Assembly: GCA_964635995.1 (NCBI GenBank)
Contig: CAZWRA010000013.1
Coordinates: 1-31,329 of the forward strand
DNA from: JAGQLF01 sp964635995
GTDB taxonomy: Bacteria > Patescibacteriota > Dojkabacteria > J137
Length of the DNA: 31,329 bases
Reading direction: 5' to 3'
Every line of letters starts with the position of its first letter. Position 1 is the first letter of the stretch. The position numbers were made by a program, and so were the translations under genes. A model generated the notes under the pieces. It ran no database searches, was not told the origin of the DNA, and saw nothing but the letters and a program-made list of their open reading frames with translations. Positions 1 through 10,884 of this stretch are shown here, one piece after another.

Positions 1-48
1 CATTGCAAGCAATTTCGACCGCAAAAGTGGGGATTATCTTCCTTTAGT

Positions 49-3000
49 TTACACAGCTGAATTTTCTTGATATTGTACTGATATGTTAGCATCTAGTTCA
101 CGGCCACGAACATGTCCAGTATTTCCACTTGTTCCAATAGGTTGTCCTTGTTTAACTTCCTGACCTAGGTTAACGTAAACTTCATCTAAATGCCAGTACC
201 ATGTTTGAAATTTATATATCTCACCTGTATCGGTATCTGGATTAGACTCATGTTCTATTTTCACATAATTTGCAGGAGTACTTGGAGTACTTTCATTTCC
301 TAAAAATACTCCTTCTGTAAAAGTTTCTCAAACTATTCCTTTTGCTGCAGAGAATATTTCAGTATTACAGTAAAGACCATAGTCAACTCCTGTATGATAT
401 TCTCCATTTCTTTCTCCAAAATCACTTGTTATTGGAACGTCATAGTCTTCTCCTTCAGGAGTTTTTGAAGGATCTTCGTAAGGTCTTTCAAAGTTTATGT
501 AATCAATCCAGTTATATACCTGACCATCTTTTGTAACACAAACAAAGGAATCCAAAATCCATCCAGCTGATCCATCTTTCATCATTATTTGAAGCCAAGT
601 TCCTCCTTTCTCCTCAGGAATTTCTTGTAGAACATATATTTCATTATTTAATCTTATAATTTTATTTACAGTTGAATCCCATGAAGGACCAGTTCTTAAA
701 GCAACAAATCTTGTATCGCAAATAAATGCCTTTTCTCTATAAAGATTTTCTGTATGAATTACTGGAAGCTCGCTAACGTCACCTTCACAAACTAAGTTTA
801 TAGTCTCTATCCAGCCAATTTTATTATCTCCTGTTTTAACTTGTAGCCAGCTATTACTTTGTCCAAAGGCTGTCACAATGTCTCCCTCACCAATGAAGTT
901 AATAATTGCTGAATCATTATTTGGTGCAATTCTTAATATTGTACTTCTATTAGTTGAGCATTCTATTGTTTTATAATTAAAACTATTTTCACTACTCACA
1001 TTCCCAGGATTCTGACCATGACCAAAGTCATCTTCCCTTTCATAGCCTGGTACTCCCTCTTGCTTTTCTTCATCTTCAAAAAATTCTATTTGTATATTTT
1101 TTGTAAATGGAATATTTCCTTGATTTGAAAACCAAGTAACACCTTCATGCACAGGTTCAATAATTAGATTAAAATTTCCAGGCTCTCTTGGTGTTTGTAA
1201 AAATAATGAAGTATTAATATGAGTCTCGTTGTTTTGAACAGAATGTCTTAATAATGATCTATTTCCATTCCAAGTATAATATTGCCCTGTTTTTGGTCCA
1301 TCTGCGTATTGCCAGTGATATGAAATATTAACAGGGTTATCTATTTCTCCTTCTGGATACCACACTAAAGTTCCTGTATTTTTTACATTAAAGACTAGAC
1401 CCAATTCGTAGTTTGAGTATAGAGATGACGGAATGTTTGAAAGAGTGTAAATGGAAGGTGCATTTGAATTTAAGATAGGTTCATAGTCACTAAATTCTGC
1501 GCTATATGTTGGGAGTTGATTATCGCCTGGATTATTGTTTTTTATTCTTATTGAATCGCTATATGCTCTTGAAATATTTACAGCAGTATCTTTAAATCTA
1601 ACGAACGCAGAGGCAACTCCAACGTTATTGAGTAAGAAACTATTAAATTCTATTTCATTTTCCATCTCGGTCCAATTACTCCAATCAACTGCATTTAGAC
1701 TAAATGAATAAAACACTGGATCGTCGATATTATCTGTATCTTCTTCAATATTAATTACAACTTCTCTGCTTTCGGTTTCTGAATCTCCATTATTAATGAT
1801 TATTGATCCTTTTGGAGCGATATTATCTAATATTATTGAGTCACAACTTTCTTTAGATATAACATCTTTTTCATCCTTAACCTGTGCACAAATAGTTTTC
1901 TCTCCATCAATATTTCCTCTAATTAAATATTCGGGTTCTATAAATTCAAAATCATCAATTTTTCTCCACTCAGAGTATTCTTTACTACTATTTACATCAA
2001 AATATCTGAAGCGAATATAATTCTGAAGAGAAGTATCTGGAACAATGACTTGTATATTCTTTTGAATTAAGTCATTTGTAGTGTATTTATCGTCATTATT
2101 AATTTTTAATTCAACTTTAGGATCTGTAATTATAAATGTTCCCTGCCCTACTTCTAGCCTGCTTTTTTCATTAGAATTAATGTAGGTAGCTCTAGTTAAA
2201 GTTCTTAAAATGCTACCCTGAATTAATGAATCAGAATTGTCAATTAATGCGTTAGCTTTTAACGTGATCTTGGTGTTTTTTGAAGCAGAACTAAACTTAA
2301 GTCCAATATAAGACACCCCCTTCTGTATTTCTTATTATTTCGTATTCACTTGTACTGCCTTCAATCGTTACTTCTATATCATTTGGATTAATTTGTAAAT
2401 AATCTGGATAAAAGAATTTTAGTTCTAGGCTTTTTGTGTCTACTTTTTCAGGAATAGTTAATACAGTTCTAATAACAGAGCCGTAACCTTTTCCTATTAA
2501 AATTGAATCAGTCCAGTTATTTTGTCTTGGATTCCAAACTTTTGTCTCTACTTTTAATTTTGGAGTCGAAATATGTTTACTATCTTTCTCTTCAGACTCT
2601 TCAACTCTATCTTCAACTACAGATTTCCATTCACCTTTTAAGCTAACAGAATTTTTTAAATTATCATTTGAGAGAATATTATTCTCATTAGAATAAGTTG
2701 GAAGTACTTTTACTAAGTAAGTTATGATAAATTCTGAGTTTTCATTAATAGAATCAATACTCCAAGTAACCTCTCTATTATTAATAGAAGGAGAAATGTT
2801 TAAAGAAATAAATTCTAGCCCATCAGGAATTTGGTCAATTATTTTAATGTTTGAATAAGAATAATATTCAGATGTTTTAATTTTAATATTATATTCAATT
2901 TCATCCCCAGGGCTTGCCTCATTCCTATTTGCAGTTTTATTAATCGAAATGTACTTAACATTAAAAGCATCTATTGATTTATAATTGTTATCAATGATTT

Positions 3001-3941
3001 CATTATTTGTATCATATTCAGCTTTAACTTCAGTTGTGATATTAACTTCTTCATTCTCTTCTATTACCACACCTGACTCTTTTGAATATGGAATCCCGTA
3101 TTTATAGAAAATATTTAATGGTTTTTATATAGATCAGTACTTAATTTATTAAAAACCCATTTTAAAGAAGTACCTGATGAGTTTTGATTTGCTTCGAATT
3201 CATAATTAATACCTTCTGAATTGTTAATCATTTCTTCGCTTTCCAATTCATGTTCAATGCCTTTGGAAAGTTTCTCTTCTAATATAACTTCACTTACTTC
3301 ATTTGTATCTTTTTCGCCATTATTCTTAATTTCGATTTGTCTTGTCTTTAGTCTTTCCTCACTAGTACCAGATACAATATCAACTTCGTTCTCAGTTTTA
3401 ACCCTAAAGCCTAGTATTTCTGCTTTAATGTCTTCATCAGTCTCTACAATAGGTACAATTGAAACAGGAGAATTAAACAGTTTAACATTAGCTTTTAATT
3501 TAATAATATCTCCAATATAAAACGAAGGTTCACCATCTAATTTTAATTTAAAGTGTAATACAGTTGATTCCCCTGGTAGTAAATCAGAAACTTTATCCCA
3601 AATAACAGTTTTATTATATTCTTCAGATGAAATATTACTAATAAGCGTAGGCTCAATTTTATCCCTGTCACTGTTTAGTGGATTCAGTGATTCTAGAAAC
3701 TCTACTCCTGAAGGTAGATCTAGGGTTACAGTCGTATTATAAAGTCTGATTTGACTTTCGTTTTTTATTGTTACCTCAACAGACATACTGTCTGCATGCA
3801 AGGGGCTTTCTGTAATCTCATAGTGAATACTAATCTTATGATCTTCAGCAAAAACTCTATTTACTAAAAAAGTCCATTTAAGATAATGTTAGAAATGAAG
3901 ATACAGAGTAATGTAGTACTTAAAAAAGTAATTTTTGACAT
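49..3941 (-). pseudogene. Large secreted DUF11/SH3b/LytM-domain surface protein, disrupted
   Basis: I read this as one gene of about 1,297 codons, now in pieces: 3941-~3868, ~3890-3115, ~3106-2297, 2316-328 and 327-49. The ATG at 3941 gives a signal peptide (MSKITFLSTTLLC...), which continues into NRVFAEDHK only if one T is added to the T6 run at 3866-3871. Further joins are needed near 3122 (missing base) and 2297-2316 (extra base). A TGA at 328-330 is followed in the same frame by 92 sensible codons. Domains in order: DUF11-like beta-sandwich repeats (e.g. ASPGDEIEYNI), an Ig-like middle part, two SH3b domains (LRIAPNNDS, ALRTGPSWD) and a LytM/M23 domain (EYHTGVDYG, WYWHLDEV, GNTGH). The usual HxH zinc ligand pair at the M23 end reads ELD. 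Role inferred: secreted cell-wall-associated protein. Whether it is a true pseudogene or a sequencing artefact is open. Confidence 0.7.
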
Positions 3942-3989
3942 AAATTCAAATAAACTAGGGAAATTTAACAGCTTAATTTAAACTAAACA

Positions 3990-4005
3990 TTGTATTACAA
4001 TACAA
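3990..4005. promoter_or_regulatory. Short inverted repeat, possible operator
   Basis: TTGTATT and AATACAA are perfect 7-base inverted arms separated by AC, placed between two divergent gene starts. The symmetry is seen directly; an operator role is inference only. Confidence 0.3.
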
Positions 4006-4108
4006 AAATTTAAAAATCTAAATATATTGATACTGCTTTGCTTTTCTGCTAATATTATCCCGTCTAAACGCTTTTTATAGCGATAATTTCATTGATGTAT
4101 AGACTCTT

Positions 4109-4174
4109 GTCATCCTAAGACTTTTCTAAGGGTGAATCACCAGATAGATCATGGTTTTAGAGCATCACCATGAC
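4109..4174. repeat. Degenerate composite hairpin repeat (copy 1)
   Basis: Two hairpins lie side by side. The first (about 4110-4135) has arms around CATCCTaAGA / TCTaAGGgTG. The second (4149-4173) has perfect 7-base arms TCATGGT / ACCATGA. The same two arm types, CATCCT/AGGATG and TCATGGT/ACCATGA, recur at 28722-28818 in the opposite order, so these are probably members of one dispersed repeat family, this copy being the more decayed. Confidence 0.6.
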
Positions 4175-4216
4175 AATAATGATAAGAAATAATTTATATT
4201 TATTACTTTATATACA

Positions 4217-6367
4217 ATGGCAACAGATTATGGATTAGTAAAAGATACTAAGTATTATCGAAACTTAGGAATCATTGCTCATGTTGATGCTGGTAAGACA
4301 ACAACAACTGAGAGAATTCTTTTCTTTACAGGAAAGAAACACAAGGTTGGAGAAGTGCACGAAGGAGCTGCAACCATGGACTTCATGGAGCAGGAGAAAG
4401 AAAGAGGAATTACTATTCAATCTGCTGCTACTACTGCATTCTGGGAACTTGAAGGACAGAAATATCGAATTAACATTATCGATACTCCTGGACACGTAGA
4501 CTTCACAGCTGAGGTTGAGAGATCTCTTAGAGTTCTTGACGGGGCAGTTGTTGTATTTGATGGAAAAATGGGAGTGGAGCCACAGTCTTCAAAAGTTTGG
4601 TTCCAAGCAGAAAAATACAAAGTCCCAAGACTTTGTTACATTAATAAACTTGATAATATTGGAGCTGATTTCTATAAATCATACGACAGCATTACACAGC
4701 ATCTTTCAGAAAAGGCTGTACCTATTGCACTACCTATTGGAGTTGAAAATGAATTCAATGGAATAGTAGATCTTGTAGAAATGAAGATGAGAACTCATAA
4801 AGACGAGGAAGGAAAAGATATTGATATTCACGATATGACTGATGATTACAAAGCAAAAGCTGAAGAATGGAGAAATAAACTGATTGAAGTTGTTGCTGAC
4901 TCAGATGACTCTATTGCTGAAAAGTATCTAGAAGGAGAGGAACTTACTCCAGAAGAACTAAGAGCAGGAATTAGAACTGCTGTTCTTGCAAGTAAACTAT
5001 TTCCAGTTATGCCTGGTTCATCTCTTAAAAACAAAGGAGTTCAAGCAATGCTTGATAATGTATGTAGATACCTACCATCACCTATTGATAAGGACTACGT
5101 TGTTGAAGATAAAGAGACTCATGAAGAAGTTGTTTATAAGGGAAAAGTTGCTGGTTGGGATCCAGACACTGATGAAGTTATTACTAGAGAACTTACAGAA
5201 GAAGAACCATTCAGTGCTCTTGTATTTAAACTAGCTGTTGATCCTCATGTAGGAAACTTAGCTTTCTTCAGAGTTTACTCAGGAAAGATCGAAGCAGGTA
5301 GCTATGTATATAATAGTGTAAATGGCAAACGAGAAAGAGTTGGAAGAATAGTTATGATGCATGCAAACTCTAGAGAAGAGGCAACAGTAGTTCGAGCTGG
5401 AGACATTGCTGCAGCAGTAGGATTAAAAGATACAAAGACTGGAGAAACTCTTTGCGATGAAAAGCATCAAATTAGACTTGCAAGTATTGAGTTCCCAGAA
5501 CCTGTTGTAAGATTTGCTATTGAACCAAAAACTAAATCAGATCAAGAAAAACTTGGTGAAGCTCTAGCAAAACTAACTTCAGAAGATCCTACATTCCATG
5601 CACAAACTGATCAGGAAACTGGACAAGTTGTTATCGCAGGAATGGGAGAGTTACATTTAGAAGTTAAAGTAAGACTACTTAAAGATGATTATAATCTTGA
5701 TGTAAATATCGGTAAACCACAAGTTGCTTACAGAGAAACTGTTAAATCAGAAGCTACTCATAGAGAACTTCTAAAGAAACAGTCTGGAGGAGCTGGACAA
5801 TATGCTGATATTGAAATGATCATTAGACCAAGAGAGCGAGGAGAAGGTTATAACTTTGTTGATAGTATTAAAGGAGGATCAATTCCAAGAGAATATATTC
5901 CTTCAATTGACAAAGGATTCCAAGATTCTATGACTGCAGGACCTGTTGGAGGATTCCCAGTAGTAGATGTTGAAGTTGAGATTGTTGACGGTTCATACCA
6001 CGAAGTTGACTCAAATACAGATACATTCAAAACCGCAGCATTCTACGGAGTTAAGAACGCTATGAAGAAAGCAACACCAATTCTTCTAGAACCTATTATG
6101 AAGGTTAATGTAAATGTACCTGAAGAACATGTAGGTTCAGTTTCTGGATATATTTCTGGAAGAAGAGGGTTAATTAAGAATATGGTCCCTAGAGGTAAGA
6201 CAAAAGAGATTAATGCGGAAGCACCTCTTGGAGAATTATTTGGAATGACTTCAGATCTTAGAAATCTAACATCTGGAACTGCATCAGCTACAATGGAACC
6301 TAGCCACTATGCAGAAGTTCCATCAGGAATTGTTGCAAGCATTGTCGGTGAAAAGAAGGATGAATAA
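4217..6367 (+). CDS. fusA: Elongation factor G
   Basis: Translational GTPase that moves tRNAs and mRNA through the ribosome and works with RRF in ribosome recycling. The 716-residue protein has the normal family length and runs without interruption. Seen motifs: G1 AHVDAGKTTTTE (21-32), G2 region RGITI (63-67), G3 DTPGHVDF (89-96), G4 NKLD (143-146, more often NKMD), then domain II, and the C-terminal domains IV and V (e.g. SGGAGQYAD, GRRGLIKNM, GELFGMTSDLR). The ATG at 4217 gives the expected N-terminus (MATDYGLVKDTKYYRNLGII). It stands alone, away from rpsL, rpsG and tuf, so the str operon is split in this genome. A strong hairpin follows 20 bases after the stop. No Shine-Dalgarno sequence is obvious upstream. 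Confidence 0.98.
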   Translation: MATDYGLVKDTKYYRNLGIIAHVDAGKTTTTERILFFTGKKHKVGEVHEGAATMDFMEQEKERGITIQSAATTAFWELEGQKYRINIIDTPGHVDFTAEVERSLRVLDGAVVVFDGKMGVEPQSSKVWFQAEKYKVPRLCYINKLDNIGADFYKSYDSITQHLSEKAVPIALPIGVENEFNGIVDLVEMKMRTHKDEEGKDIDIHDMTDDYKAKAEEWRNKLIEVVADSDDSIAEKYLEGEELTPEELRAGIRTAVLASKLFPVMPGSSLKNKGVQAMLDNVCRYLPSPIDKDYVVEDKETHEEVVYKGKVAGWDPDTDEVITRELTEEEPFSALVFKLAVDPHVGNLAFFRVYSGKIEAGSYVYNSVNGKRERVGRIVMMHANSREEATVVRAGDIAAAVGLKDTKTGETLCDEKHQIRLASIEFPEPVVRFAIEPKTKSDQEKLGEALAKLTSEDPTFHAQTDQETGQVVIAGMGELHLEVKVRLLKDDYNLDVNIGKPQVAYRETVKSEATHRELLKKQSGGAGQYADIEMIIRPRERGEGYNFVDSIKGGSIPREYIPSIDKGFQDSMTAGPVGGFPVVDVEVEIVDGSYHEVDSNTDTFKTAAFYGVKNAMKKATPILLEPIMKVNVNVPEEHVGSVSGYISGRRGLIKNMVPRGKTKEINAEAPLGELFGMTSDLRNLTSGTASATMEPSHYAEVPSGIVASIVGEKKDE

Positions 6368-6382
6368 AAGATAGTTATAAAT

Positions 6383-6420
6383 AAAAGAGAGGCTCACATT
6401 GAGCCTTTCTTTTTATTTTT
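6383..6420. terminator. Bidirectional terminator between fusA and the surface gene series
   Basis: A perfect 7-base stem AGGCTCA / TGAGCCT with a CAT loop (6390-6406) extends to about 14 pairs through the flanking A-rich and T-rich tracts. It has a T-rich run on the right for fusA and an A-rich run on the left, so it can end transcription from both sides. The TGA stop of the convergent gene lies inside the stem. Confidence 0.85.
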
Positions 6421-7293
6421 ATTAACTAAAGGTCTTACTATAAAAAAAATAGAAGCAACTAAAATTATAATTGCTCCTACAGATATAAAAAGCTCAACAG
6501 GAAGAGATATAATTGTATGTTCTATCTTTATTTCGTTACCATTTATCTTATACTCCTGGGTAAAAGTTATTCTTCCTATTCGTCTATACCATGGTCTACT
6601 ATCAACAAAATCTTCATTAAATTCCTTCTGATCGGAAGGATAAAGACTATCAATTAACTGGTCAGATTGAGGATATGTGCTTAAATATTTATCACCAGTA
6701 GTAACATGAATTTCTCCTTCCGCTTTTATTATCTTATTTGAATTATTTTGAATAAATGATGATAAAGAATACTTTTTTCCTATACTTAATCCAAGAAAAG
6801 TTGATTCTGGTTTTAATTCAAATTTAGTTTCTATACTCTCTTTATCAGCTTCAGAAAGTGATAAATCAATAATTACTGATGCTATTTCGCCTCTAATACC
6901 AAATTGATCCGAGCTTTCATCTGAAGGTTTTACAAGAATACCGGGAATAAGTGTAGTTGAGTTACCGACATAGGCAATTGTTTGAACAAAACTCTCACCA
7001 GCAAGAATCTCTCCCTCTAAATTACTAATTCTAAATGTGTTAGCTGGGACTTCTTCAGAACTTTTAACTAAAATTCTTTCTTCTAGATCTAAGTCGAAAT
7101 AAATGGGAGTAATTTCAAATTTGAAAGTATTGCTTGTATTATTTACAATTCTAAAAGTTATATCTTCTCCAGGATTAATATAAGAAACCGCTGGAGTAAC
7201 AATTATTGTCTCGTTTTCTTCTTGTGCATTAACGTTAACAATCCAGAAACTTGTTAAAAATAAAAAAGTTATAATTGTATAGATCTTCTTCAT
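6394..7293 (-). CDS. DUF916-like membrane-anchored surface protein (second copy)
   Basis: 299 residues: signal peptide (1-23, ending near VNAQEE), an extracellular beta-rich region, and one C-terminal membrane helix (about 265-288, FISVGAIIILVASIFFIV) followed by a basic tail (KNKKKGSM). The opening (VTPAVSYINPGEDITFRIVN) and the later part fit the general plan of DUF916/COG1470-like proteins, which put beta-sandwich domains outside a single membrane anchor. It shares this plan with the protein at 8575-9795. Its ATG overlaps the stop of the upstream gene by one base (TAATG), so translation is probably coupled. It is the last gene of the series and ends within the bidirectional terminator. The exact function is unknown, and the family call rests on architecture. 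Confidence 0.75.
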   Translation of the reverse strand: MKKIYTIITFLFLTSFWIVNVNAQEENETIIVTPAVSYINPGEDITFRIVNNTSNTFKFEITPIYFDLDLEERILVKSSEEVPANTFRISNLEGEILAGESFVQTIAYVGNSTTLIPGILVKPSDESSDQFGIRGEIASVIIDLSLSEADKESIETKFELKPESTFLGLSIGKKYSLSSFIQNNSNKIIKAEGEIHVTTGDKYLSTYPQSDQLIDSLYPSDQKEFNEDFVDSRPWYRRIGRITFTQEYKINGNEIKIEHTIISLPVELFISVGAIIILVASIFFIVRPLVNKNKKKGSM

Positions 7294-8594
7294 TAAGGAT
7301 TAGCAATAATCGTAAAAGTAATTTCATCTATGTAAGATCCAGGGGGAGTTGAAGAGGCTGCCTTAGCTTTAACCATTATTCCAACTCTTCCGCTACTAAC
7401 AGGGCCTCTGTCTGTAGGAACTTCCTGAGTATAGAAAATTGTTGTTGGAGTGATTCCAATAGCCCCTACTTCATTTGGACCAGCAGTCTGATATATTGGA
7501 TTAGAAATTAATGGTCCAAGAGGACCTTCTGTAATTGTCTCAATTTTTAAACCATACCCACCATCCCCTCCAGCATCTACATTTAAATCTTCACTTGTTG
7601 AAGGAATTGTATGCGATCCATTACTTAATCCATCATTTTCAACTGATACTGTTAAACCATTTGAATTATTTGTTCCTGAGTCAACCCATATTCTGTCTGT
7701 AGCAGTTACAGTCGTTGCTGTAATATCTCCTAACTGAATAATATGAGGAGCATCTGTGTCTGTTGCCATACCTCCTGAATCAGCAATATCAATATCGAAT
7801 ACAAGTGCTGGATATTCTAAAGTTATTGGAGTTATGTCTGGACTAAATGGTCCTTCTGTAAAGTCTCCCTGAAGTGCTCTAACATTTACTGAGTAAGCTC
7901 CTTCTGGTCTTAAACCTAAAACATTATAACTTTGAAGAGTTTGATTCCATTCTGGATCTCCTGAATTTACACATCCACTTCCTGTTCTTGTATCTAAACC
8001 TTCTAACTGACAAATTGTTTGATAGTCAGCTATGTCGTACGTTGTGTCTATAGTATTATCACTTTGAACATAATAATCTATTGCTAAATCTTCATCAGTT
8101 ATTCTAACTAAATATAGTGTATCTATTGGATTTCCTTGATGACCAATTTCAATTTTTAGCTTATCGTAACATCCCGGAGAACCACATATACCTTGTAATC
8201 CATCACCAGATATAATATCGTTACCTCCTGTTGCAGCTGTAAGTGGGTATCCGTTACATTCAGTATCAGGTTCACCTCCAACACTATCATCAGAAGTTGC
8301 TTCAAAACAATTTACTAAAGGCACATTTGTCATTATCCCATTAGGGAAACCAACGCCAAGAGCATAATTTCCACTTTCTAACCTAGCATCAGATGTAAAA
8401 TCTCCAAATGAACTTAGTAAACTTAAATTATTTGTTCCAGAATCAGATATACCTGAGCTTCCAATAAAACTTGGGTCTTTTATAGAATATGAGGGAGATT
8501 CTAGATCCTGAGCAAATACAGATATAGGTTGAGTCAAAAAGCCAACAATAAGAAAGATTATTAGAAATTTTTGTTTATATGTTAGTTTGAACAT
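7293..8594 (-). CDS. Secreted beta-sandwich surface protein, no anchor
   Basis: 433 residues with a signal peptide (1-28, ending VFAQ) and no C-terminal membrane helix, so predicted to be released or held by partner proteins. The C-terminal half (about 265-433) has a stretch with a LGDIT element, then NSNGLTVSVENDGLSNGSHT, then GGYGLKI. The broken gene at 9800-10811 repeats this order (QLGNVT, NATNGFTVQV, GLYNGAHT), so the two proteins are likely paralogues. Six Cys residues in the N-terminal half may form disulphides. The start overlaps the upstream gene by 20 bases, and the stop overlaps the next ATG. In layout it corresponds to the WxL partner of DUF916 proteins, but no WxL motif is visible. 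Function unknown. Confidence 0.75.
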   Translation of the reverse strand: MFKLTYKQKFLIIFLIVGFLTQPISVFAQDLESPSYSIKDPSFIGSSGISDSGTNNLSLLSSFGDFTSDARLESGNYALGVGFPNGIMTNVPLVNCFEATSDDSVGGEPDTECNGYPLTAATGGNDIISGDGLQGICGSPGCYDKLKIEIGHQGNPIDTLYLVRITDEDLAIDYYVQSDNTIDTTYDIADYQTICQLEGLDTRTGSGCVNSGDPEWNQTLQSYNVLGLRPEGAYSVNVRALQGDFTEGPFSPDITPITLEYPALVFDIDIADSGGMATDTDAPHIIQLGDITATTVTATDRIWVDSGTNNSNGLTVSVENDGLSNGSHTIPSTSEDLNVDAGGDGGYGLKIETITEGPLGPLISNPIYQTAGPNEVGAIGITPTTIFYTQEVPTDRGPVSSGRVGIMVKAKAASSTPPGSYIDEITFTIIANP

Positions 8595-9795
8595 TATTAT
8601 TAATACTTGTACTGTTTACCTCAGTTTTCACTTTCTTTTTTCTTTTTCTAACCTTCATAACTATTACTAGAACAATAATTAATAATACTGGAACTAATAA
8701 CGCTATTATTAATGGAACAGGTAAAAAGAAAAATGTAACTGTGGATTCACCTGAGACTTCATCAGTAAAATCTGTATCATTATCTGCTGCATATTGTACA
8801 GATACTTTGTATTCTCCGAAAAGTATATTACCTAATTTATTTAGATCGTATTTTGTTGAATATTCAATATCTTTAACTTCGTAATCCATAAATCCAGGAT
8901 CACCTTCTCGCAATGTAATTGTCTCGTCTCCTCTAATTTCTTTCGCTTCTGTGTATACAAATGATTCAGGATTCCATATAATTTCATAAGATCTAGATGC
9001 TCCTGGTAAAACATAAAGCAGATCTTCATTTATCTGTGTTGAAAGTTCTGGATTAACTCTAGCTTCAATTGCATCACCTTTATGAAAGAATATAACTCCT
9101 CTTGGCGCTAAATGAACATTTCCTGTGTTTGTAAATGTTGCAACAGCTTTAACTGGTCCGCCCCAGAAAGTTTTTTGAACTTTTTCATCTAAAGTCTCTA
9201 CATGAAAATCTGTTAACTCAAGATTAAGCTCAATATCGCCATTAACAGTTAGAAATACTAACGTAGATAACTGTGAATTAATACCAGAATTGGCTCCTGT
9301 TGGAACTGGTAGGCTTCCATCAACACCAGTACCCGCATTATTAACTGAAGGTCGTAGCATTAATGCAGCATATCTTCCCCCTCCTTCAGCATCTTCAGGA
9401 ACATTAATCGTATAAGTTACTTCCTGACTTTGTCCATGATTCTCAAGTGTAAACGTAGAAGGTTCTACTGTTATCCAATCTGACATTCTTAAATCTGAAG
9501 GTAATTCATTTTCCTCAATAAATTCAATACCTCCGTCTACCTGTCTTTGAGTAAAATTAACAACTTCAATATCAAAAGTTACAGAAACATCAGTTCCATC
9601 TTCATTTGGTGCATAATCGTTTGTTACTTTATATGATCTAGTTATTGTGTCACCTGGATTTGCACCGTCAATCTCTACAAAAAATTCATTAATAACAGGA
9701 CCTCTATAAGCTTCAACAGTTTTATTTAGTAATAAAAGTGAAACTATAAGAGTTGAGATTAAAATAATAAATTTTAAAGTTGTATTAATTTTCAT
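8575..9795 (-). CDS. DUF916-like membrane-anchored surface protein
   Basis: 406 residues from the ATG at 9795; an earlier in-frame TTG at 9813 would lie inside the preceding gene. A signal peptide/first helix (about 6-30) is followed by two beta-sandwich regions, then one membrane helix (about 361-385, FFFLPVPLIIALLVPVLLII) and a Lys/Arg-rich cytoplasmic tail. The first region (NPGDTITRSYKVTN, then SDWITVEPSTFTL, then TYTINVPEDAEGGGRYAALM) follows the pattern of DUF916/COG1470-type domains. The second begins about residue 210 with KAVATFTNTGNVHLAPRG. It starts four bases after the preceding gene's stop and overlaps the next start, so these genes are surely co-transcribed. Inferred role: anchored stalk for the soluble surface proteins encoded on either side. 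Confidence 0.8.
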   Translation of the reverse strand: MKINTTLKFIILISTLIVSLLLLNKTVEAYRGPVINEFFVEIDGANPGDTITRSYKVTNDYAPNEDGTDVSVTFDIEVVNFTQRQVDGGIEFIEENELPSDLRMSDWITVEPSTFTLENHGQSQEVTYTINVPEDAEGGGRYAALMLRPSVNNAGTGVDGSLPVPTGANSGINSQLSTLVFLTVNGDIELNLELTDFHVETLDEKVQKTFWGGPVKAVATFTNTGNVHLAPRGVIFFHKGDAIEARVNPELSTQINEDLLYVLPGASRSYEIIWNPESFVYTEAKEIRGDETITLREGDPGFMDYEVKDIEYSTKYDLNKLGNILFGEYKVSVQYAADNDTDFTDEVSGESTVTFFFLPVPLIIALLVPVLLIIVLVIVMKVRKRKKKVKTEVNSTSINNNVQTNI

Positions 9796-9799
9796 ATTC

Positions 9800-10811
9800 T
9801 TAGAAATTTGCAACTGCAGTATAAGTTACAGTTTGTTTATATGCTCCAACAGGAGTACCTGATGCTACTGTTAATCCATGAACTAACTTTGTAATGTCAG
9901 TATCATTTACTCCTGAAGTATAAGTAAATGGTGTAGCTGCGCTCACTAAGTCAGTAGCTACAATTGGAATAGGATATCCGTTAGCGCCTGTAAATCCTGC
10001 CTCAGCAGTAACTCAAGCTGGAACTGTTACATTTGCAAATCCATATTCTTCAGTACCAGTTCCAAAAGCTCCCGCAACATCAGTCATAGTATGAGCTCCA
10101 TTATATAGACCATTTGCACTTCCAGTTACTTGTACAGTAAATCCATTCGTTGCATTAGTTCCAACAGCAAGACCATAACCACACTCTCCATCACCGTCAT
10201 CTACAGCATCTAAATCAACAGCTGTTAGAGTTGTAACATTTCCTAGTTGACATACATTTGTATCTGCTGTGTCTCCAAGATTAACAATATTAAATGATAA
10301 AGAAGCTCCTACATTTGCAGATACATTTACAACATTATTATCAGCATAATGAGCCATAGATAATCCATAATCTCCTGTTTAAGAAGAAATCATTACTGAA
10401 TAGCTGTTTGGGTTTGTTTCTGAAGGAAAATCAAGACATAGAGATCTTCCTGTAGTTGTTGTTGGTGTTGATGTTGTAAAAACAGCGCCTGTTGTTGTAA
10501 ATCCTGAAAAAGTTCCTACTCCTCCAGAAGTTGTATCTATTGCAGTTGTTGGAACAGCACAATCAGCTAATGCACCTGGTAATGCTGGAGTTACAATTAT
10601 CTGATAGGTTTTCCCTGCTGCTTCTACTGCGGTACTTGCTGTATAAGTATAAGTTATCTCACCACCTGCTAAAGCAACTTGAGTATTCGTAGGGAGTTAC
10701 AGTTACTGCAGCTGCTTGAGCTAAGTTTAATGTAAATATTCTAAAAGCTAGCAGAGGTAACATCAGTACAGCTACAACTAATAAAAGATTTGAAATTTGT
10801 TTATTTTTCAT
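9800..10811 (-). pseudogene. Secreted beta-sandwich surface protein, disrupted
   Basis: The ATG at 10811 gives a clear signal peptide (MKNKQISNLLLVVAVLMLP..., to AQAA). The frame then shifts at the GGG run at 10692-10694; with one base less it reads VTPTNTQVALAGGEITYTY and onward. A TAA at 10379-10381 and a TGA at 10013-10015 interrupt the same frame, which continues sensibly past both, ending KQTVTYTAVANF at 9800. Joined, it would be about 336 residues. The second half (QLGNVT, GYGLAVGT, NGFTVQVTG, GLYNGAHT) resembles the C-terminal half of the protein at 7293-8594. No membrane anchor at the end. It sits between the cohesin-like gene and the DUF916-like gene. Three separate lesions, one a TAA, favour decay over genetic recoding, though sequencing error is possible. 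Confidence 0.7.
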
Positions 10812-10884
10812 AAGGAAATAAATCAATTAAATACATTTTAGTATACGTTTTGCATTACTTGTTTTCAAGAAGATGCCTTAAGTA

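Larger units (their letters stand above)
3942..4216. other. Intergenic region between divergent genes
   Basis: This 275-base gap separates the starts of the large surface gene (-) and fusA (+). It holds a near-palindrome at 3990-4005 (7-base arms, TTGTATT / AATACAA), then two imperfect hairpins at 4109-4174 described separately. No ORF of note and no tRNA were seen. The fusA promoter should lie here, but I cannot pick a convincing -35/-10 pair. Confidence 0.6.

Noticed and set aside
1..48. Possible gene fragment at the left edge.
   Set aside because: Only 48 bases follow the stop of the large surface gene; no open frame can be judged.
49..10357. UGA read as glycine (as in Gracilibacteria and Absconditabacteria), suggested by in-frame TGA at 328 and 10013.
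   Set aside because: Housekeeping genes (fusA, pheT, recO, efp, rluA) contain no internal TGA, and TGA ends several genes at a natural place (6394, 27555, 28820, 29901). One of the two affected genes also has an in-frame TAA and a frameshift, which recoding would not explain.
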